The translations under genes were made by a program, and so were the position numbers. This document shows positions 33,509-42,540 of a DNA stretch of 64,000 nt, piece by piece. The stretch spans positions 930,001 through 994,000 of the forward strand of contig BBSY01000003.1 of NCBI GenBank assembly GCA_000974665.1. The letters are read 5' to 3'. The notes under the pieces were generated by a model. The model worked only from the letters and a program-made list of their open reading frames with translations. It did not search any database and had not been told where the DNA came from. The stretch is from an alpha proteobacterium U9-1i. Its GTDB lineage: Bacteria > Pseudomonadota > Alphaproteobacteria > Caulobacterales > Aquidulcibacteraceae. Position 1 is the stretch's first letter. Each line of letters begins with the position of its first letter.

Positions 33509-34911
33509 TCGACGGCGAAGGGCGGCGGGCGCATCTGCGCCAAACACGCCGGATTAACGCGTTGCAGGTCGGGGTTGTCGTAAAAGCCCTGCACCAGCGG
33601 ATCGAAACAGGTGCTCACATTGCTCAGTCCGCCGTTGGTGTGCGCGGCCGCTGGGATGAGAAACTGGCGCGCGTTCGGCAGCGCACGCTGCGCTTCCGCC
33701 GCCCATTGTGGCGGCGTCACCGGGTCGATGTAGCCAGACAGTAACAGCACCGGCGCGCGCACTCGCCGTAAGCTCGGCGCGCGATCAGAAGCGCGGCGGC
33801 TGCTCCAATCGCTGCACGCCGCACGTTGGAAACGAAGGCGGTAGTCACCGAACGAAGTCGATCGCGCCTGCCGCGCGGCGCTTTCGTATTCCATCCGCAG
33901 AATGCTTTCCGCGCATGTGATGGACAGATAAAGACCTTCGGAGAACGTCAGCGGGTCGGGCTGCGGCAATGGCGCGGCCGATGGGGCAGTATCCGGTTCG
34001 AGACCATCGCGCGCTGCGTTGTGGATCACCTTCGGGGTTTGGCGCGCGCCCGCCGGCGAGTACATCGCACGGCGCACTTGCTCCATGAACATCTCGCGGC
34101 GCGGCGAACGTTCGCTTGACGGCAAACGCGCCAGCGCCCGGTCAAGGTCGCCTGGCAGGTCGGGATAGGCCGCGTGGCAAGCGGCATCCGCGGCGCATTC
34201 AGCGAACACGAGACGCAGAGCCCGTTCAGCCGCGACCGCATGTTGTCTCGGCGGCATCGCCCACCAAGGTGCTGCGCCCACAAGCACCGCTGCGCGCACG
34301 CGTGCCGGCGACATGCCCATGTAATAGAGCGACAGGGTTGTCCCGTAGGATGCTGCGTAAATATCGATCTGTTCGTGCCCGAGCGTGGCGCGCACCACGT
34401 CAATATCGCGCGCCGACGCCGCCGTCGTGTAGAGGGAAAGATCGGCGCCGACTGAAAGCGCGTCGCGGCAGCGCGCGACGCTTCCCTCTGGGTACATGGG
34501 ATCGGCCGGGTTGGGCGCAAACGAAATTTCTGGGCAATGCAGCGGGTTCGACGATCCCGCTCCGCGCTGATCGAACAACACGACGTCGCGGCGTTGGCGA
34601 TAAAGAGCGCCCTCGCCAAGATAGAAGCCAATGCGGCGCGTCGCCGGCGAACCCGGCCCGCCATCAATGAAATAGAGAGGCGCCGCGTGGGGCTGCGGCG
34701 TCACAGCTGGGATGATCACCACATGCAGCGAGATTAAGCGTCCATCCGGGCGCGTGTGATCTTCCGGCGTCAGAATGCGCCCGCAGCGCACTTGGCCTTC
34801 AAAACGCTGATCCAGACACGGCGCCGGCTCAAAGCCTGACGCAAAGATTGGCGCTTCGGGCGCCGTTGCGCATCCAGCCAACGCCACCAAACCCAATAGC
34901 CAATGCCGCAT
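33505..34911 (-). CDS. Alpha/beta hydrolase lipoprotein, TAP-like
   Basis: A 468-residue hydrolase of the prolyl aminopeptidase/tripeptidyl aminopeptidase-like group. From the ATG at 34911 the signal ends in lipobox LAGC. The oxyanion-hole motif is IDGGPGSPA, the nucleophile Ser is in AASYGTTLSLYY, and the C-terminal TAP-like domain has VLLLSGYIDPVTPP with the Asp and AAAHTNGGLSN with the His. It probably releases residues from peptides in the periplasm, a role shared with the S9 lipoproteins at the left end of the window. Confidence 0.9.
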   Translation of the reverse strand: MRHWLLGLVALAGCATAPEAPIFASGFEPAPCLDQRFEGQVRCGRILTPEDHTRPDGRLISLHVVIIPAVTPQPHAAPLYFIDGGPGSPATRRIGFYLGEGALYRQRRDVVLFDQRGAGSSNPLHCPEISFAPNPADPMYPEGSVARCRDALSVGADLSLYTTAASARDIDVVRATLGHEQIDIYAASYGTTLSLYYMGMSPARVRAAVLVGAAPWWAMPPRQHAVAAERALRLVFAECAADAACHAAYPDLPGDLDRALARLPSSERSPRREMFMEQVRRAMYSPAGARQTPKVIHNAARDGLEPDTAPSAAPLPQPDPLTFSEGLYLSITCAESILRMEYESAARQARSTSFGDYRLRFQRAACSDWSSRRASDRAPSLRRVRAPVLLLSGYIDPVTPPQWAAEAQRALPNARQFLIPAAAHTNGGLSNVSTCFDPLVQGFYDNPDLQRVNPACLAQMRPPPFAVD

Positions 34912-34989
34912 AGCCGCCCCGCCCGTCGCCACGGCGCGAATTATCGTCGGCCGCCCGCCGTCAGCAATGCCACCGCGACGAAACGCGGT

Positions 34990-35493
34990 TCACTTCTTCG
35001 CGGCTTTCAGGCTGATTTCGACGCGGCGGTTCTGCGCCCGGCCCCATTCGTCGGCGTTCGAGGCGATCGGCTGCCACTCGCCCATGCCGCGTGCGGCCAA
35101 GCGTGAATAGTCAACACCGTATTCCCTGAGCATGGACCCAACGGCGCGCGCCCGCCGTTCCGACAAATCCTGATTGTAGCCATCTGAACCCACTGCATCG
35201 GCGTGGCCCACGATCTCGACGCTCATCCCCCGATGCTGATTGAGGGTCCGCGCGAGGGACGTCAGACGCGGCAAGAACTCACGCCGTACGTACGCTTGAT
35301 CAAAGCCAAAAGTGATGTCCGAAGGCATGACGAGGCGGATTTCGTCTGGCGCAACTCGTTCCACCGCGACACCTGCCGGCGCCATGTCGGAACGAAGCTC
35401 GGCCTCGGCGCGGTCCATTTCCTGAGGCGTCTGCGCGGCGGCCACGCCCGTAAGCGCAAACACTGCAACGACAGCGACAATAAACTGGCGCAT
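34990..35493 (-). CDS. OmpA family protein
   Basis: A 167-residue periplasmic protein: signal peptide (cleaved after VAAAQ), a short linker and an OmpA-like peptidoglycan-binding domain (~60-163) with ITFGFDQAYVR, VEIVGHADAVGSDGYNQDLS and RRVEISL. The Asp and Arg residues that bind diaminopimelate are present (NQDLSERRARAV and the later RRVEI). No membrane barrel is present, so it may tether an envelope complex to the cell wall or act alone. Confidence 0.9.
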   Translation of the reverse strand: MRQFIVAVVAVFALTGVAAAQTPQEMDRAEAELRSDMAPAGVAVERVAPDEIRLVMPSDITFGFDQAYVRREFLPRLTSLARTLNQHRGMSVEIVGHADAVGSDGYNQDLSERRARAVGSMLREYGVDYSRLAARGMGEWQPIASNADEWGRAQNRRVEISLKAAKK

Positions 35494-35527
35494 CGGAATC
35501 TCCCCTGCGCCAAAAGCTGGTCCCGGC

Positions 35528-36175
35528 TTATGTCAATTTCGCGGCTGCCCTGCGGGCCATCGCGCCGTCCAGCGTTAGAAACGCAAACGCGCCGATCACG
35601 AAAGCGAGACTGAGGCCCGCGACATTGAGCCAAAGCTCCGGCCACGTAAGCGTCGTGGGGTCCATGAAGAAATAGGCGTAGAAGCCGTCGAACTGGCCGC
35701 GCGTCAGCGCGTAAGCGGCGTAAGATGTAGGCCAGAGCGCACAGAACAACGCGTCGCGCCATGTGTGGTGACCGTGCGGACGCAGCAACCAGTAGAGAAC
35801 GCCAAGGATGGGCGCGGCGTCGTGAACGCCAAGGTCAGCGATCTTCTGCAGCCCCTGCGGATTCCAACGCGACGCCAGAAGCAAATTGTACACAACGCCC
35901 ACGAACGTGATCGACACCGCCATCATCAACTCGATGCGCGGCGCGTTCAGGCCGCGCTCGTCTCCCGGCTTCAACGCCCCGCGTGCCAGCACCGCGAAGA
36001 CCAGCGAATTTGTTAAGATGGTGAAGTAAGCGAAATAGCGCCACACGGCTTCGGCGACGGTCGCACCTTCAGCAGTCATGTTGCGGACAATCAGGTAAAG
36101 TTGCAGCGCGAGCGCCGCGCCCACCACCCCTGCCCCAATCGTCGCGACCCAGCGCGCAGCCTTCATCCCACCCAT
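35528..36175 (-). CDS. Pr6Pr family membrane protein
   Basis: About 215 residues with six membrane segments. The motif YFTILTNSLVF in the second loop is typical of the Pr6Pr/FAR-17a/AIG1-like family, known only as six-helix integral membrane proteins; an intramembrane hydrolase role has been proposed for eukaryotic relatives. Two close ATG codons (36175 and 36166) could serve as start and neither has a clear ribosome site. The gene is 35 bases upstream of the OmpA-family gene on the same strand. Confidence 0.82.
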   Translation of the reverse strand: MGGMKAARWVATIGAGVVGAALALQLYLIVRNMTAEGATVAEAVWRYFAYFTILTNSLVFAVLARGALKPGDERGLNAPRIELMMAVSITFVGVVYNLLLASRWNPQGLQKIADLGVHDAAPILGVLYWLLRPHGHHTWRDALFCALWPTSYAAYALTRGQFDGFYAYFFMDPTTLTWPELWLNVAGLSLAFVIGAFAFLTLDGAMARRAAAKLT

Positions 36176-36264
36176 GCGGTCAACTAAACGCCACCGCGAC
36201 CGTGTCCGCAAGGTGGACGCCCGGGGATGCTTGGCGTTGAATGCGACTCGCCCAGGGGGAAACG

Positions 36265-37932
36265 ATGAGTGAAGACGCCGCCGCGCTGCCGAAGCACCAT
36301 AAGGCCACGTCTGACGAGAAACTCGTCATCGGCGCGTCATCGCTCGGCACTGTGTTCGAGTGGTACGATTTCTACCTCTACGGGTCTCTGGCCACCTACA
36401 TCTCGGCGCACTTTTTTTCGGGCGTCAACGAAACAACCGCGTTCATCTTCGCGCTCGCCGCGTTCGCCGCCGGCTTTGCAGTGCGCCCGTTCGGCGCGCT
36501 CTTGTTTGGACGAATCGGCGACATTGTCGGCCGCAAAAACACGTTCCTGGTGACAATGGCGATCATGGGGCTCTCGACATTCGTCGTCGGCCTGCTGCCC
36601 GGATACGACCAGATCGGCGTCGCCGCGCCAATCATCCTCGTCGCAATGCGCTTGCTTCAAGGGCTTGCGCTCGGCGGCGAATATGGCGGCGCCGCGACGT
36701 ACGTCGCTGAGCACGCGCCCAACAACAAGCGCGGCCTCTATACAAGCTGGATTCAAACCACCGCCACGCTAGGCTTATTCCTGTCGCTCGCGGTGATCAT
36801 GCTCACCCGCACGCAACTCTCGGCGGAAGATTTCGCCGCGTGGGGTTGGCGCATTCCATTTCTGGCGTCGATCATTTTGCTGGTCGTGTCGCTTTGGATT
36901 CGCCTCCAGCTGAACGAGAGCCCCGTATTCCAGCGCATGAAGGACGAGGGCTCGACTTCAAATGCGCCGCTCGCGGAATCGTTCACGCGGTGGCCCAACC
37001 TCCGGCTCGTGCTAATCGCGCTGTTTGGCGCGGTCGCTGGTCAAGCCGTCGTTTGGTACACGGGGCAATTCTACGCGCTGTTTTTCCTCGAACGGATGCT
37101 GAAGGTCGACGGCCTCACGGCCAATGCGATGGTCGCCATCGCGCTGCTGATCGCAACACCCTTCTTCATCTTTTTCGGCTGGCTATCCGACAAAATCGGC
37201 CGCAAGCCCATCATTCTCGCCGGCTGTGCGCTGGCGGCGCTGACTTATTTTCCGCTCTTTAACGCGCTCACCGCAGCCGCCAACCCGATGCTCGCGCACG
37301 CCCAAAGGGTAGCGCCCGTGACGGTGTCCGCCGATCCCGCGACCTGCTCGTTCCAGTTCGATCCGGTCGGGCGCAATCGGTTCGACACACAATCCTGCGA
37401 CGTCGCGCGCGCGTTCCTCAGCCGCGCCGGGGTGAGTTACAACAACAACCCATTGCCACCCGGCTCGATTGCGCACATGCAGATCGGCGGCGCTATCGTG
37501 CCAGCGCCGGACGTAGCCCCGCTGGCCGGGGAAGAGCGCACTGCGGCGATTGCCGACTTTCAAACACGCGCGCGCGCAGCGCTCGACGCCGCCGGCTATC
37601 CGGCGGCGGCCGACGACGCGTTGATCAACAAGCCGCTCGTGGTCGGTATTCTCGCGCTGCTCGTCTTCTACGTGACGATGGTCTACGGCCCGATCGCCGC
37701 GCTGTTGGTGGAACTTTTTCCGCCGCGCATCCGCTACACGTCGATGTCGCTGCCGTATCATATCGGCAATGGCTGGTTCGGCGGCTTTTTGCCGACAACC
37801 GCGTTCGCCATCGTCGCCGCGACCGGCAACATCTATTCTGGACTCTGGTATCCCATCATCATCGCGGTGGTGACATTGGTGCTGGGCCTGGCGCTGCTGC
37901 CGGAAACCCACAAACGCAATATCGACGCTTGA
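36265..37932 (+). CDS. MFS transporter, metabolite:H+ symporter (MHS) type
   Basis: A 555-residue transporter of the MHS family, which imports organic acids or osmolytes. The opening SSLGTVFEWYDFYLYGSLA is diagnostic, followed by VRPFGALLFGRIGDIVGRK (motif A), RLLQGLALGGEYGGAA and the second-half motif WLSDKIGRKPII. Between membrane segments 8 and 9 (residues ~345-460) is an extra periplasmic domain with two Cys, absent from typical 430-residue members such as ProP or KgtP. The ATG at 36265 has AGGGGGA five bases upstream. The substrate cannot be told. Confidence 0.92.
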   Translation: MSEDAAALPKHHKATSDEKLVIGASSLGTVFEWYDFYLYGSLATYISAHFFSGVNETTAFIFALAAFAAGFAVRPFGALLFGRIGDIVGRKNTFLVTMAIMGLSTFVVGLLPGYDQIGVAAPIILVAMRLLQGLALGGEYGGAATYVAEHAPNNKRGLYTSWIQTTATLGLFLSLAVIMLTRTQLSAEDFAAWGWRIPFLASIILLVVSLWIRLQLNESPVFQRMKDEGSTSNAPLAESFTRWPNLRLVLIALFGAVAGQAVVWYTGQFYALFFLERMLKVDGLTANAMVAIALLIATPFFIFFGWLSDKIGRKPIILAGCALAALTYFPLFNALTAAANPMLAHAQRVAPVTVSADPATCSFQFDPVGRNRFDTQSCDVARAFLSRAGVSYNNNPLPPGSIAHMQIGGAIVPAPDVAPLAGEERTAAIADFQTRARAALDAAGYPAAADDALINKPLVVGILALLVFYVTMVYGPIAALLVELFPPRIRYTSMSLPYHIGNGWFGGFLPTTAFAIVAATGNIYSGLWYPIIIAVVTLVLGLALLPETHKRNIDA

Positions 37933-38355
37933 TTACTTCATCCCGCGCACAGCGTTGAAACTGAAAATCCAATCAGAGCGGCTCTTCAGGATTCCGTCGC
38001 GACATGTGAGGATCAAACGGTCGTCCTCGATACGGCCGCGATAGTTGATTTCGCCGTCGGGGACCTTGTCGTTGTACAGCGGCGCCGACTTATCCTGCTT
38101 CAAATGAAACGTGAATTCGATGCGCTTGTCGGTGATCGAATAAGCGCCGTCCGCATTCCAGGGGCCAGCGCGGAAGCCCTTCACCAACCACTTAGCCACA
38201 TCGTCGGCCGGCGCGGTGCTCGTGGTGCGCAGCACAACGCCGTCTGGGTAAAAGCGCAGATAGGCTGTGACCCCATCTACGCGGTGGGCCATGCTGACCG
38301 CGCTATAAAGGCCGTCAAACCGAACGGGAGATTTTGTCGTCATGGCGGCGTCCAT
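37933..38355 (-). CDS. Hypothetical protein
   Basis: A 140-residue soluble protein with no recognised domain; alternating hydrophobic residues (AYLRFYPDGVVLR, GEINYRGRIEDDRLILTC) suggest a small beta-barrel. The start may be at 38355 or at the ATG four codons later; neither has a clear ribosome site, and a GCCGC-TTTC-GCGGC hairpin lies just upstream. Its stop directly abuts the stop of the convergent transporter gene. Confidence 0.65.
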   Translation of the reverse strand: MDAAMTTKSPVRFDGLYSAVSMAHRVDGVTAYLRFYPDGVVLRTTSTAPADDVAKWLVKGFRAGPWNADGAYSITDKRIEFTFHLKQDKSAPLYNDKVPDGEINYRGRIEDDRLILTCRDGILKSRSDWIFSFNAVRGMK

Positions 38356-38388
38356 AGCCGCGAAAGCGGCCCTGGTCCACCCGCCAGC

Positions 38389-40059
38389 CTATACCGCGAC
38401 CCGTTCGTCTTCCGCGATCGGCGCATGATCCTGGGGTAGCGGCGGGGGGCCGCGGAGCAGGTCGGAGAGCTTTTCCGCGATCATAATCGTCGGCGCATTG
38501 GTGTTGCCCCCGATCAGGGTGGGCATCACGCTCGCGTCGATGACGCGCAGGCTATCGATGCCGCGCACGCGCAGCTCTTCGTCAACAGGCGCTCTGGCGT
38601 CTACGCCCATCCGCACCGTACCGACCGGGTGATAAATGGTCTCGGCGTTTTGCCGTATCCAAGCGTCGATCTCCGCATCGGTGCGGACGTTCTCGCCGGG
38701 CCGCATTTCCGGCCCCCGCAGAATGTCCAGCGCTTGGCGCCCGCAAATGTCGCGCACCATGCGCACGCTGTCACGCATCGTGCGGCGGTCATTCTCTTCG
38801 GCCAGGTAGCGGGGATCGATCGCAGGCGGCGCAAACGGATCGCGCGATGTGAGTGTCACCGTGCCTTTGCTCTCGGGGCGCAACTGGCACGCGTGAATAG
38901 TAAACCCATCGCGATCCGCCTTCACGCGCGCATGGTCGATCATCGCCGCGTTCACGAGATGTAATTGAATGTCAGGCCGATCGAGCTCACCGCGCGACTT
39001 CAAGAATGCGCCCGCGTGCAAATGATTGGTTCGGCCGTGACCTTGTTTGGTGAACAGATATTGCAGCCCGATCATGGGCTGCTTGATGCCCTTGGTTTTT
39101 GAAAACATCGAGATGGGCTTGGTCATCTCGTGGATGATCGAAACGTCGAGATGGTCCTGCAGATTGCGACCGACTTCGGGTAGATCGGCCTCAACTGGAA
39201 TACCGAGCTTCTTCAGTTCATCGGCCGGCCCAATGCCGGAGAGCAACAGCAATTGCGGCGATTGGAACGCGCCGCCTGCGAGCAACACTTCACGCTGCGC
39301 AAAAATGCTCTGCACCGGCTTGCCGGGCCCGGCGGAATATTCAACGCCCACCGCCACACCGCGCTCGATAATCAAGCGTCCCGCGTGCGCGTTGGAAATG
39401 ATCTTCAAATTCGGCCGGATCGACGCAACGGGGCGCAGATAAGCCGCCGCCGCGCTCCATCGTTCACCATCCTTGATCGTCAGATGGTAGGGGCCAGCGC
39501 CTTCCTGCTGATGGCCATTAAAATCGCGCGTTACCGGAAAGCCTGCCTGTGCGGCGGCCTGAATGAACGCCTTGTAGACGGGATCGCCCGGGGGCCCGCG
39601 CGACACCCAGAGCGGACCACCCTCTGCATTCCATGCATCGGCGCCATCTTCGTGGTGCTGCGATCGTTTGAAGTACGGCAACACGTCGGCGTAGCCCCAA
39701 CCCGTGAGGCCCATCTGGCGCCATTGATCATAGTCTCGTGCGTGGCCACGAATGTAGATCATGCCGTTAATGGAGGACGAACCACCCCAGCCGCGCCCGC
39801 GCGGTTGGTAAAGCCGGCGCCCATCCATGTGCGCCTGGGGAACAGTTTCAAAGCCCCAATTCGACGCCCCCTTAGAGGCGATCAGATTGCCGACACCCGC
39901 GGGCATCTTCACCAACAAGCCGGCATTCGCGCCGCCCGCTTCGAGGATCGCCACCTTTACGGTCGGATCCTCGCTCAGCCGGTTCGCCAGCACGCAGCCA
40001 GCGCTGCCCGCGCCGACAATCACATAGTCAAACCGCTCGCCGCTCTCACTGACCGCCAA
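38389..40059 (-). CDS. GMC family oxidoreductase (choline dehydrogenase-like)
   Basis: A 556-residue FAD enzyme. The ADP-binding motif YVIVGAGSAGCVLANRL, the GMC signature 1 region (PRGRGWGGSSSINGMIYIRG) and the catalytic His in IYHPVGTVRMG with Asn in GGNTNAPTIM are intact. GMC enzymes oxidise alcohols; the choline-dehydrogenase-like group also includes alkanol and polyethylene-glycol dehydrogenases. The start is TTG at 40059, supported by AGGGAGG six bases upstream. No bet operon partner (aldehyde dehydrogenase, regulator) is adjacent, so choline is not assured as substrate. Confidence 0.93.
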   Translation of the reverse strand: MAVSESGERFDYVIVGAGSAGCVLANRLSEDPTVKVAILEAGGANAGLLVKMPAGVGNLIASKGASNWGFETVPQAHMDGRRLYQPRGRGWGGSSSINGMIYIRGHARDYDQWRQMGLTGWGYADVLPYFKRSQHHEDGADAWNAEGGPLWVSRGPPGDPVYKAFIQAAAQAGFPVTRDFNGHQQEGAGPYHLTIKDGERWSAAAAYLRPVASIRPNLKIISNAHAGRLIIERGVAVGVEYSAGPGKPVQSIFAQREVLLAGGAFQSPQLLLLSGIGPADELKKLGIPVEADLPEVGRNLQDHLDVSIIHEMTKPISMFSKTKGIKQPMIGLQYLFTKQGHGRTNHLHAGAFLKSRGELDRPDIQLHLVNAAMIDHARVKADRDGFTIHACQLRPESKGTVTLTSRDPFAPPAIDPRYLAEENDRRTMRDSVRMVRDICGRQALDILRGPEMRPGENVRTDAEIDAWIRQNAETIYHPVGTVRMGVDARAPVDEELRVRGIDSLRVIDASVMPTLIGGNTNAPTIMIAEKLSDLLRGPPPLPQDHAPIAEDERVAV

Positions 40060-40173
40060 GCGCGCCTCCCTTGATCATTGCCCGCACCTGACACCCGACA
40101 CCCGCGGCCTTCAACCCCTGCCCTAAAGTCAAAGCTAAGGAAGTGTTTACGGTGAGCGTCCATTAAGGAAGCC

Positions 40174-40800
40174 ATGAGCGCCTCTGTCCGCAAGCTTGAC
40201 CTCGCAAATGCCGTCGAACGCCTCCGCGCCAACGCGGCGCTGGCTGGGCCAGAGCGCCGCCGGTTTCGGCGGATGCCGCTGGTCATTGGCGGGCGCATGC
40301 TCGATCCGCTTGGGCGCGAACATGATTGCCGCACCACAGACATCTCGCCTGGCGATGTGCGCCTTGCGGCGCCGATCCTTCCTGGCGTCGGCGACCGCAT
40401 CGTCATTTACCTGGAAGGCCTCGGCCGTATGTCGGGCGCGGTCGCACGCAGGTGCGGCGAGGGCGAAGTCGCTGTGATTTTCGACTTCAGCGCCCACAAA
40501 CGTGAAAAACTGGCCGAGCAACTCACCTTCGCCGTTAACAAAGATCAGCTCGGATTGTCCGATGCCCCGCGCATCATCGGCGAAGGCGTGCAGCGGGCGC
40601 GCATTGAAGTTGAAGGCCTGCCGGCGTTTGAAGGCGAAGTGCTCGATTTTTCCTTGACTGGCATGACCTTGAAGAGCCCGCGTACGCCGCCTTTGATCGG
40701 CTCCTGGGTTCGCGTCGGCGGCATATTCGGCCGCGTCGCGCGCGTCATCGATGGCGGTTTCGCAGTCGATTTCGAGGCGCGCGGACCGACGGCAGCTTAA
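40174..40800 (+). CDS. Protein with two PilZ domains
   Basis: A 208-residue cytosolic protein. The first PilZ domain (residues ~27-100) has the c-di-GMP-binding Arg cluster ERRRFRRMP and the DISPGDVRL equivalent of D/NxSxxG. The second (~130-205) has DFSLTGMTLKSP but a weaker Arg motif (RARIEVEG), so it may not bind the ligand. This tandem arrangement is common in Caulobacterales, where such proteins tune motility or polarity. No flagellar or cyclase genes lie beside it. Confidence 0.85.
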   Translation: MSASVRKLDLANAVERLRANAALAGPERRRFRRMPLVIGGRMLDPLGREHDCRTTDISPGDVRLAAPILPGVGDRIVIYLEGLGRMSGAVARRCGEGEVAVIFDFSAHKREKLAEQLTFAVNKDQLGLSDAPRIIGEGVQRARIEVEGLPAFEGEVLDFSLTGMTLKSPRTPPLIGSWVRVGGIFGRVARVIDGGFAVDFEARGPTAA

Positions 40801-40929
40801 CCTCTACCCCAAATCCTAGCCGCGTAAACTTAACCCTAAATCCGTTTACCTCTTCGCCGGCATGGCGATTGCAGCTGGCTTCATTCGTGAAGCGCGCGAA
40901 CTGCGCTTCGTGTCGAATTGGAGCCGATC

Positions 40930-41451
40930 GTGAGTGACGTCGCCGTTCCCGCCAACACCAATACGCCAGCGTCGCACTGGTGGGTGCAGGTGCGCGGACA
41001 GGCCTACGGCCCGTACGCGCTCGATCAATTGCATCGCTTTGTTGAAGAGGGCCGCATCCGCCCCGCGACGCCGGTTTCAGACAAACCCGAAGCCGGCTGG
41101 GTCGAAGCCCGCCGCGTCCCCGGCCTGCTTGCACCCTTGATGATGCCGAAAGACACAAAGGCCGACGCGGCCGACGAACTCGCCAACGTGTTTGTGTCGG
41201 CCGAGTTGCTCTCCGGCGCCTGGCCGCGTTTCATGGCGGCGATGAAAGGCATGGGCTCAGTCTGCGATCTCTCCCCTGGTCTGTGGCTAGTGCGCACGCG
41301 CTTTTCAGCGGGCGTGATCCGCAACACGTTGAGCCAAACGCTCGATCGCGGCGACCGCTTCGTTGTCATCGACGCAACCCGCGACCGTCTCGCTTGGTTT
41401 AACCTCGGCCCTGAGGTCGATGTGAAAATCAATCAGGTGTGGAACAAGTAG
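40930..41451 (+). CDS. GYF_2 domain protein
   Basis: A 173-residue protein whose N-terminal part (residues ~17-60, beginning WWVQVRGQAYGPYALDQLHR) is a GYF_2 domain, a module often used for protein contacts in bacteria. The C-terminal ~90 residues (ELLSGAWPRFMAAMKGMG onward) are unassigned and could be a compact alpha/beta domain. The start is GTG at 40930 with GGAG six bases upstream; an earlier TTG is less likely. Upstream, GTAAAC and GTTTAC form an inverted repeat at 40824-40849. Confidence 0.82.
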   Translation: MSDVAVPANTNTPASHWWVQVRGQAYGPYALDQLHRFVEEGRIRPATPVSDKPEAGWVEARRVPGLLAPLMMPKDTKADAADELANVFVSAELLSGAWPRFMAAMKGMGSVCDLSPGLWLVRTRFSAGVIRNTLSQTLDRGDRFVVIDATRDRLAWFNLGPEVDVKINQVWNK

Positions 41452-41664
41452 CGCGCGGTGCGCGCGATACTGCGACACAAATCGTACAAACATTTCACGT
41501 TCCCGTATGTCGCGCACAACCAGCGCTTCGTCGCGCCCGCGTGCCGCGTTTGTCGCGCCGTTCGCGCGTCTCGCCGCATCATTCACCATACGCCACCGTA
41601 CCGCCTGATTTGAAAGGCGTCTTCGCTCCCAGGTGTGACGTCACCACTGGAGCAAGATACCATT

Positions 41665-41952
41665 ATGAAAGCGCGTTACCTCACAGCAGCCGCGGCGATT
41701 CTTGCGGCGCTTTCCTTCACCGCGCCGAGCATCGCAGTCGCGCAAACAACTTCGGGCGCAACGAGCCAGCTTAACGCTGTCGCGCGCGCGCAAACAAAGC
41801 TTACAGAACTCGGCCTCTATAGCGGCGAAATCACCGGACGCATGAACCGCGCGACGGAACGTGCGCTCGACCGCTTCCAAAGCCGCAACAATCTCGAGCC
41901 CACCGGGACCCTCACCCCGGAAACGCTAAGCCTTCTCTTCAGAGAAGCTTAA
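41665..41952 (+). CDS. Small secreted peptidoglycan-binding protein
   Basis: A 95-residue protein with a signal peptide (cleaved after VAVAQ) and a single PG_binding_1-type domain (residues ~38-92): VARAQTKLTELGLYSGEITG followed by RMNRATERALDRFQ and LEPTGTLTPETLSLL. Such domains anchor proteins to the cell wall; with nothing else in the chain its role is unclear. A GTGACGTCAC palindrome lies 20 bases ahead of the ATG and may be an operator. A GC-rich hairpin follows. Confidence 0.85.
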   Translation: MKARYLTAAAAILAALSFTAPSIAVAQTTSGATSQLNAVARAQTKLTELGLYSGEITGRMNRATERALDRFQSRNNLEPTGTLTPETLSLLFREA

Positions 41953-41961
41953 GGGCGAGAA

Positions 41962-41998
41962 GCGCGCCGGCGGGGACCCGCACCCCTCGCCGGCGCGC
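41962..41998. terminator. GC-rich hairpin between convergent genes
   Basis: GCGCGCCGGCG (41962-41972) pairs with CGCCGGCGCGC (41988-41998). There is no T-run, so intrinsic termination is uncertain, but its place between convergent genes fits a bidirectional terminator. Confidence 0.5.
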
Positions 41999-42003
41999 GC
42001 ACC

Positions 42004-42540
42004 TTATTCTGCCTTGCTTGCGCGCATGTCGCGTTTGTAGCGCCGCCAATTTTCCACGTAGTGCAACGCTGAGAATTTGATCAGCTGCTTTTGCTGATCC
42101 TCTAACGCCCGCGCCGCGCGAGCGGGCACGCCGGTCACCAGATGCCCTGGCTCGAACACCTTGCGCTCCGTCACCAAAGCATGCGCACCAACGAGGCATT
42201 GCGTGCCGATGCGCGCATGATTGAGCACCGTCGACTTGATGCCGATCAGCGCCTCATCTTCGATCGTGCAGCCATGCAGCATGACGTGATGGCCGATTGT
42301 CACGTTGGCGCCGATTGTCAGCGGCGCGCCCATATCGGTGTGCAGCACGCTGCAATCTTGAACGTTTGAATTCTCACCCACGATGATCGGCTCATTATCG
42401 CCGCGCAGCACAGCGCCAAACCAAACCGAGGCATTGCGCTTCAGCACCACACGCCCCACCAGAACCGCGTTTGGCGCTACCCAATAGGCTTCGGGATCCT
42501 CGACTTCGAGGTCGGCGTCGGCGAGCGCGTAAATCGGCAT
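42004..42540 (-). CDS. Gamma carbonic anhydrase family protein
   Basis: A 178-residue left-handed beta-helix protein of the YrdA/PaaY/CaiE group. The hexapeptide repeats are visible throughout; the metal-binding His residues lie in LHTDMGAP and in TIGHHVMLHGC. Whether this member hydrates CO2 is uncertain, as many family members act as thioesterases or accessory proteins. The C-terminal helix (residues ~145-178) is basic and probably packs on the trimer. Confidence 0.92.
   Translation of the reverse strand: MPIYALADADLEVEDPEAYWVAPNAVLVGRVVLKRNASVWFGAVLRGDNEPIIVGENSNVQDCSVLHTDMGAPLTIGANVTIGHHVMLHGCTIEDEALIGIKSTVLNHARIGTQCLVGAHALVTERKVFEPGHLVTGVPARAARALEDQQKQLIKFSALHYVENWRRYKRDMRASKAE

Noticed and set aside
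40824-40849. CtrA site ahead of the GYF_2 gene
   Set aside because: There is a TTAACC half-site and a GTAAAC/GTTTAC inverted repeat, but not the TTAA-N7-TTAA spacing needed for CtrA.
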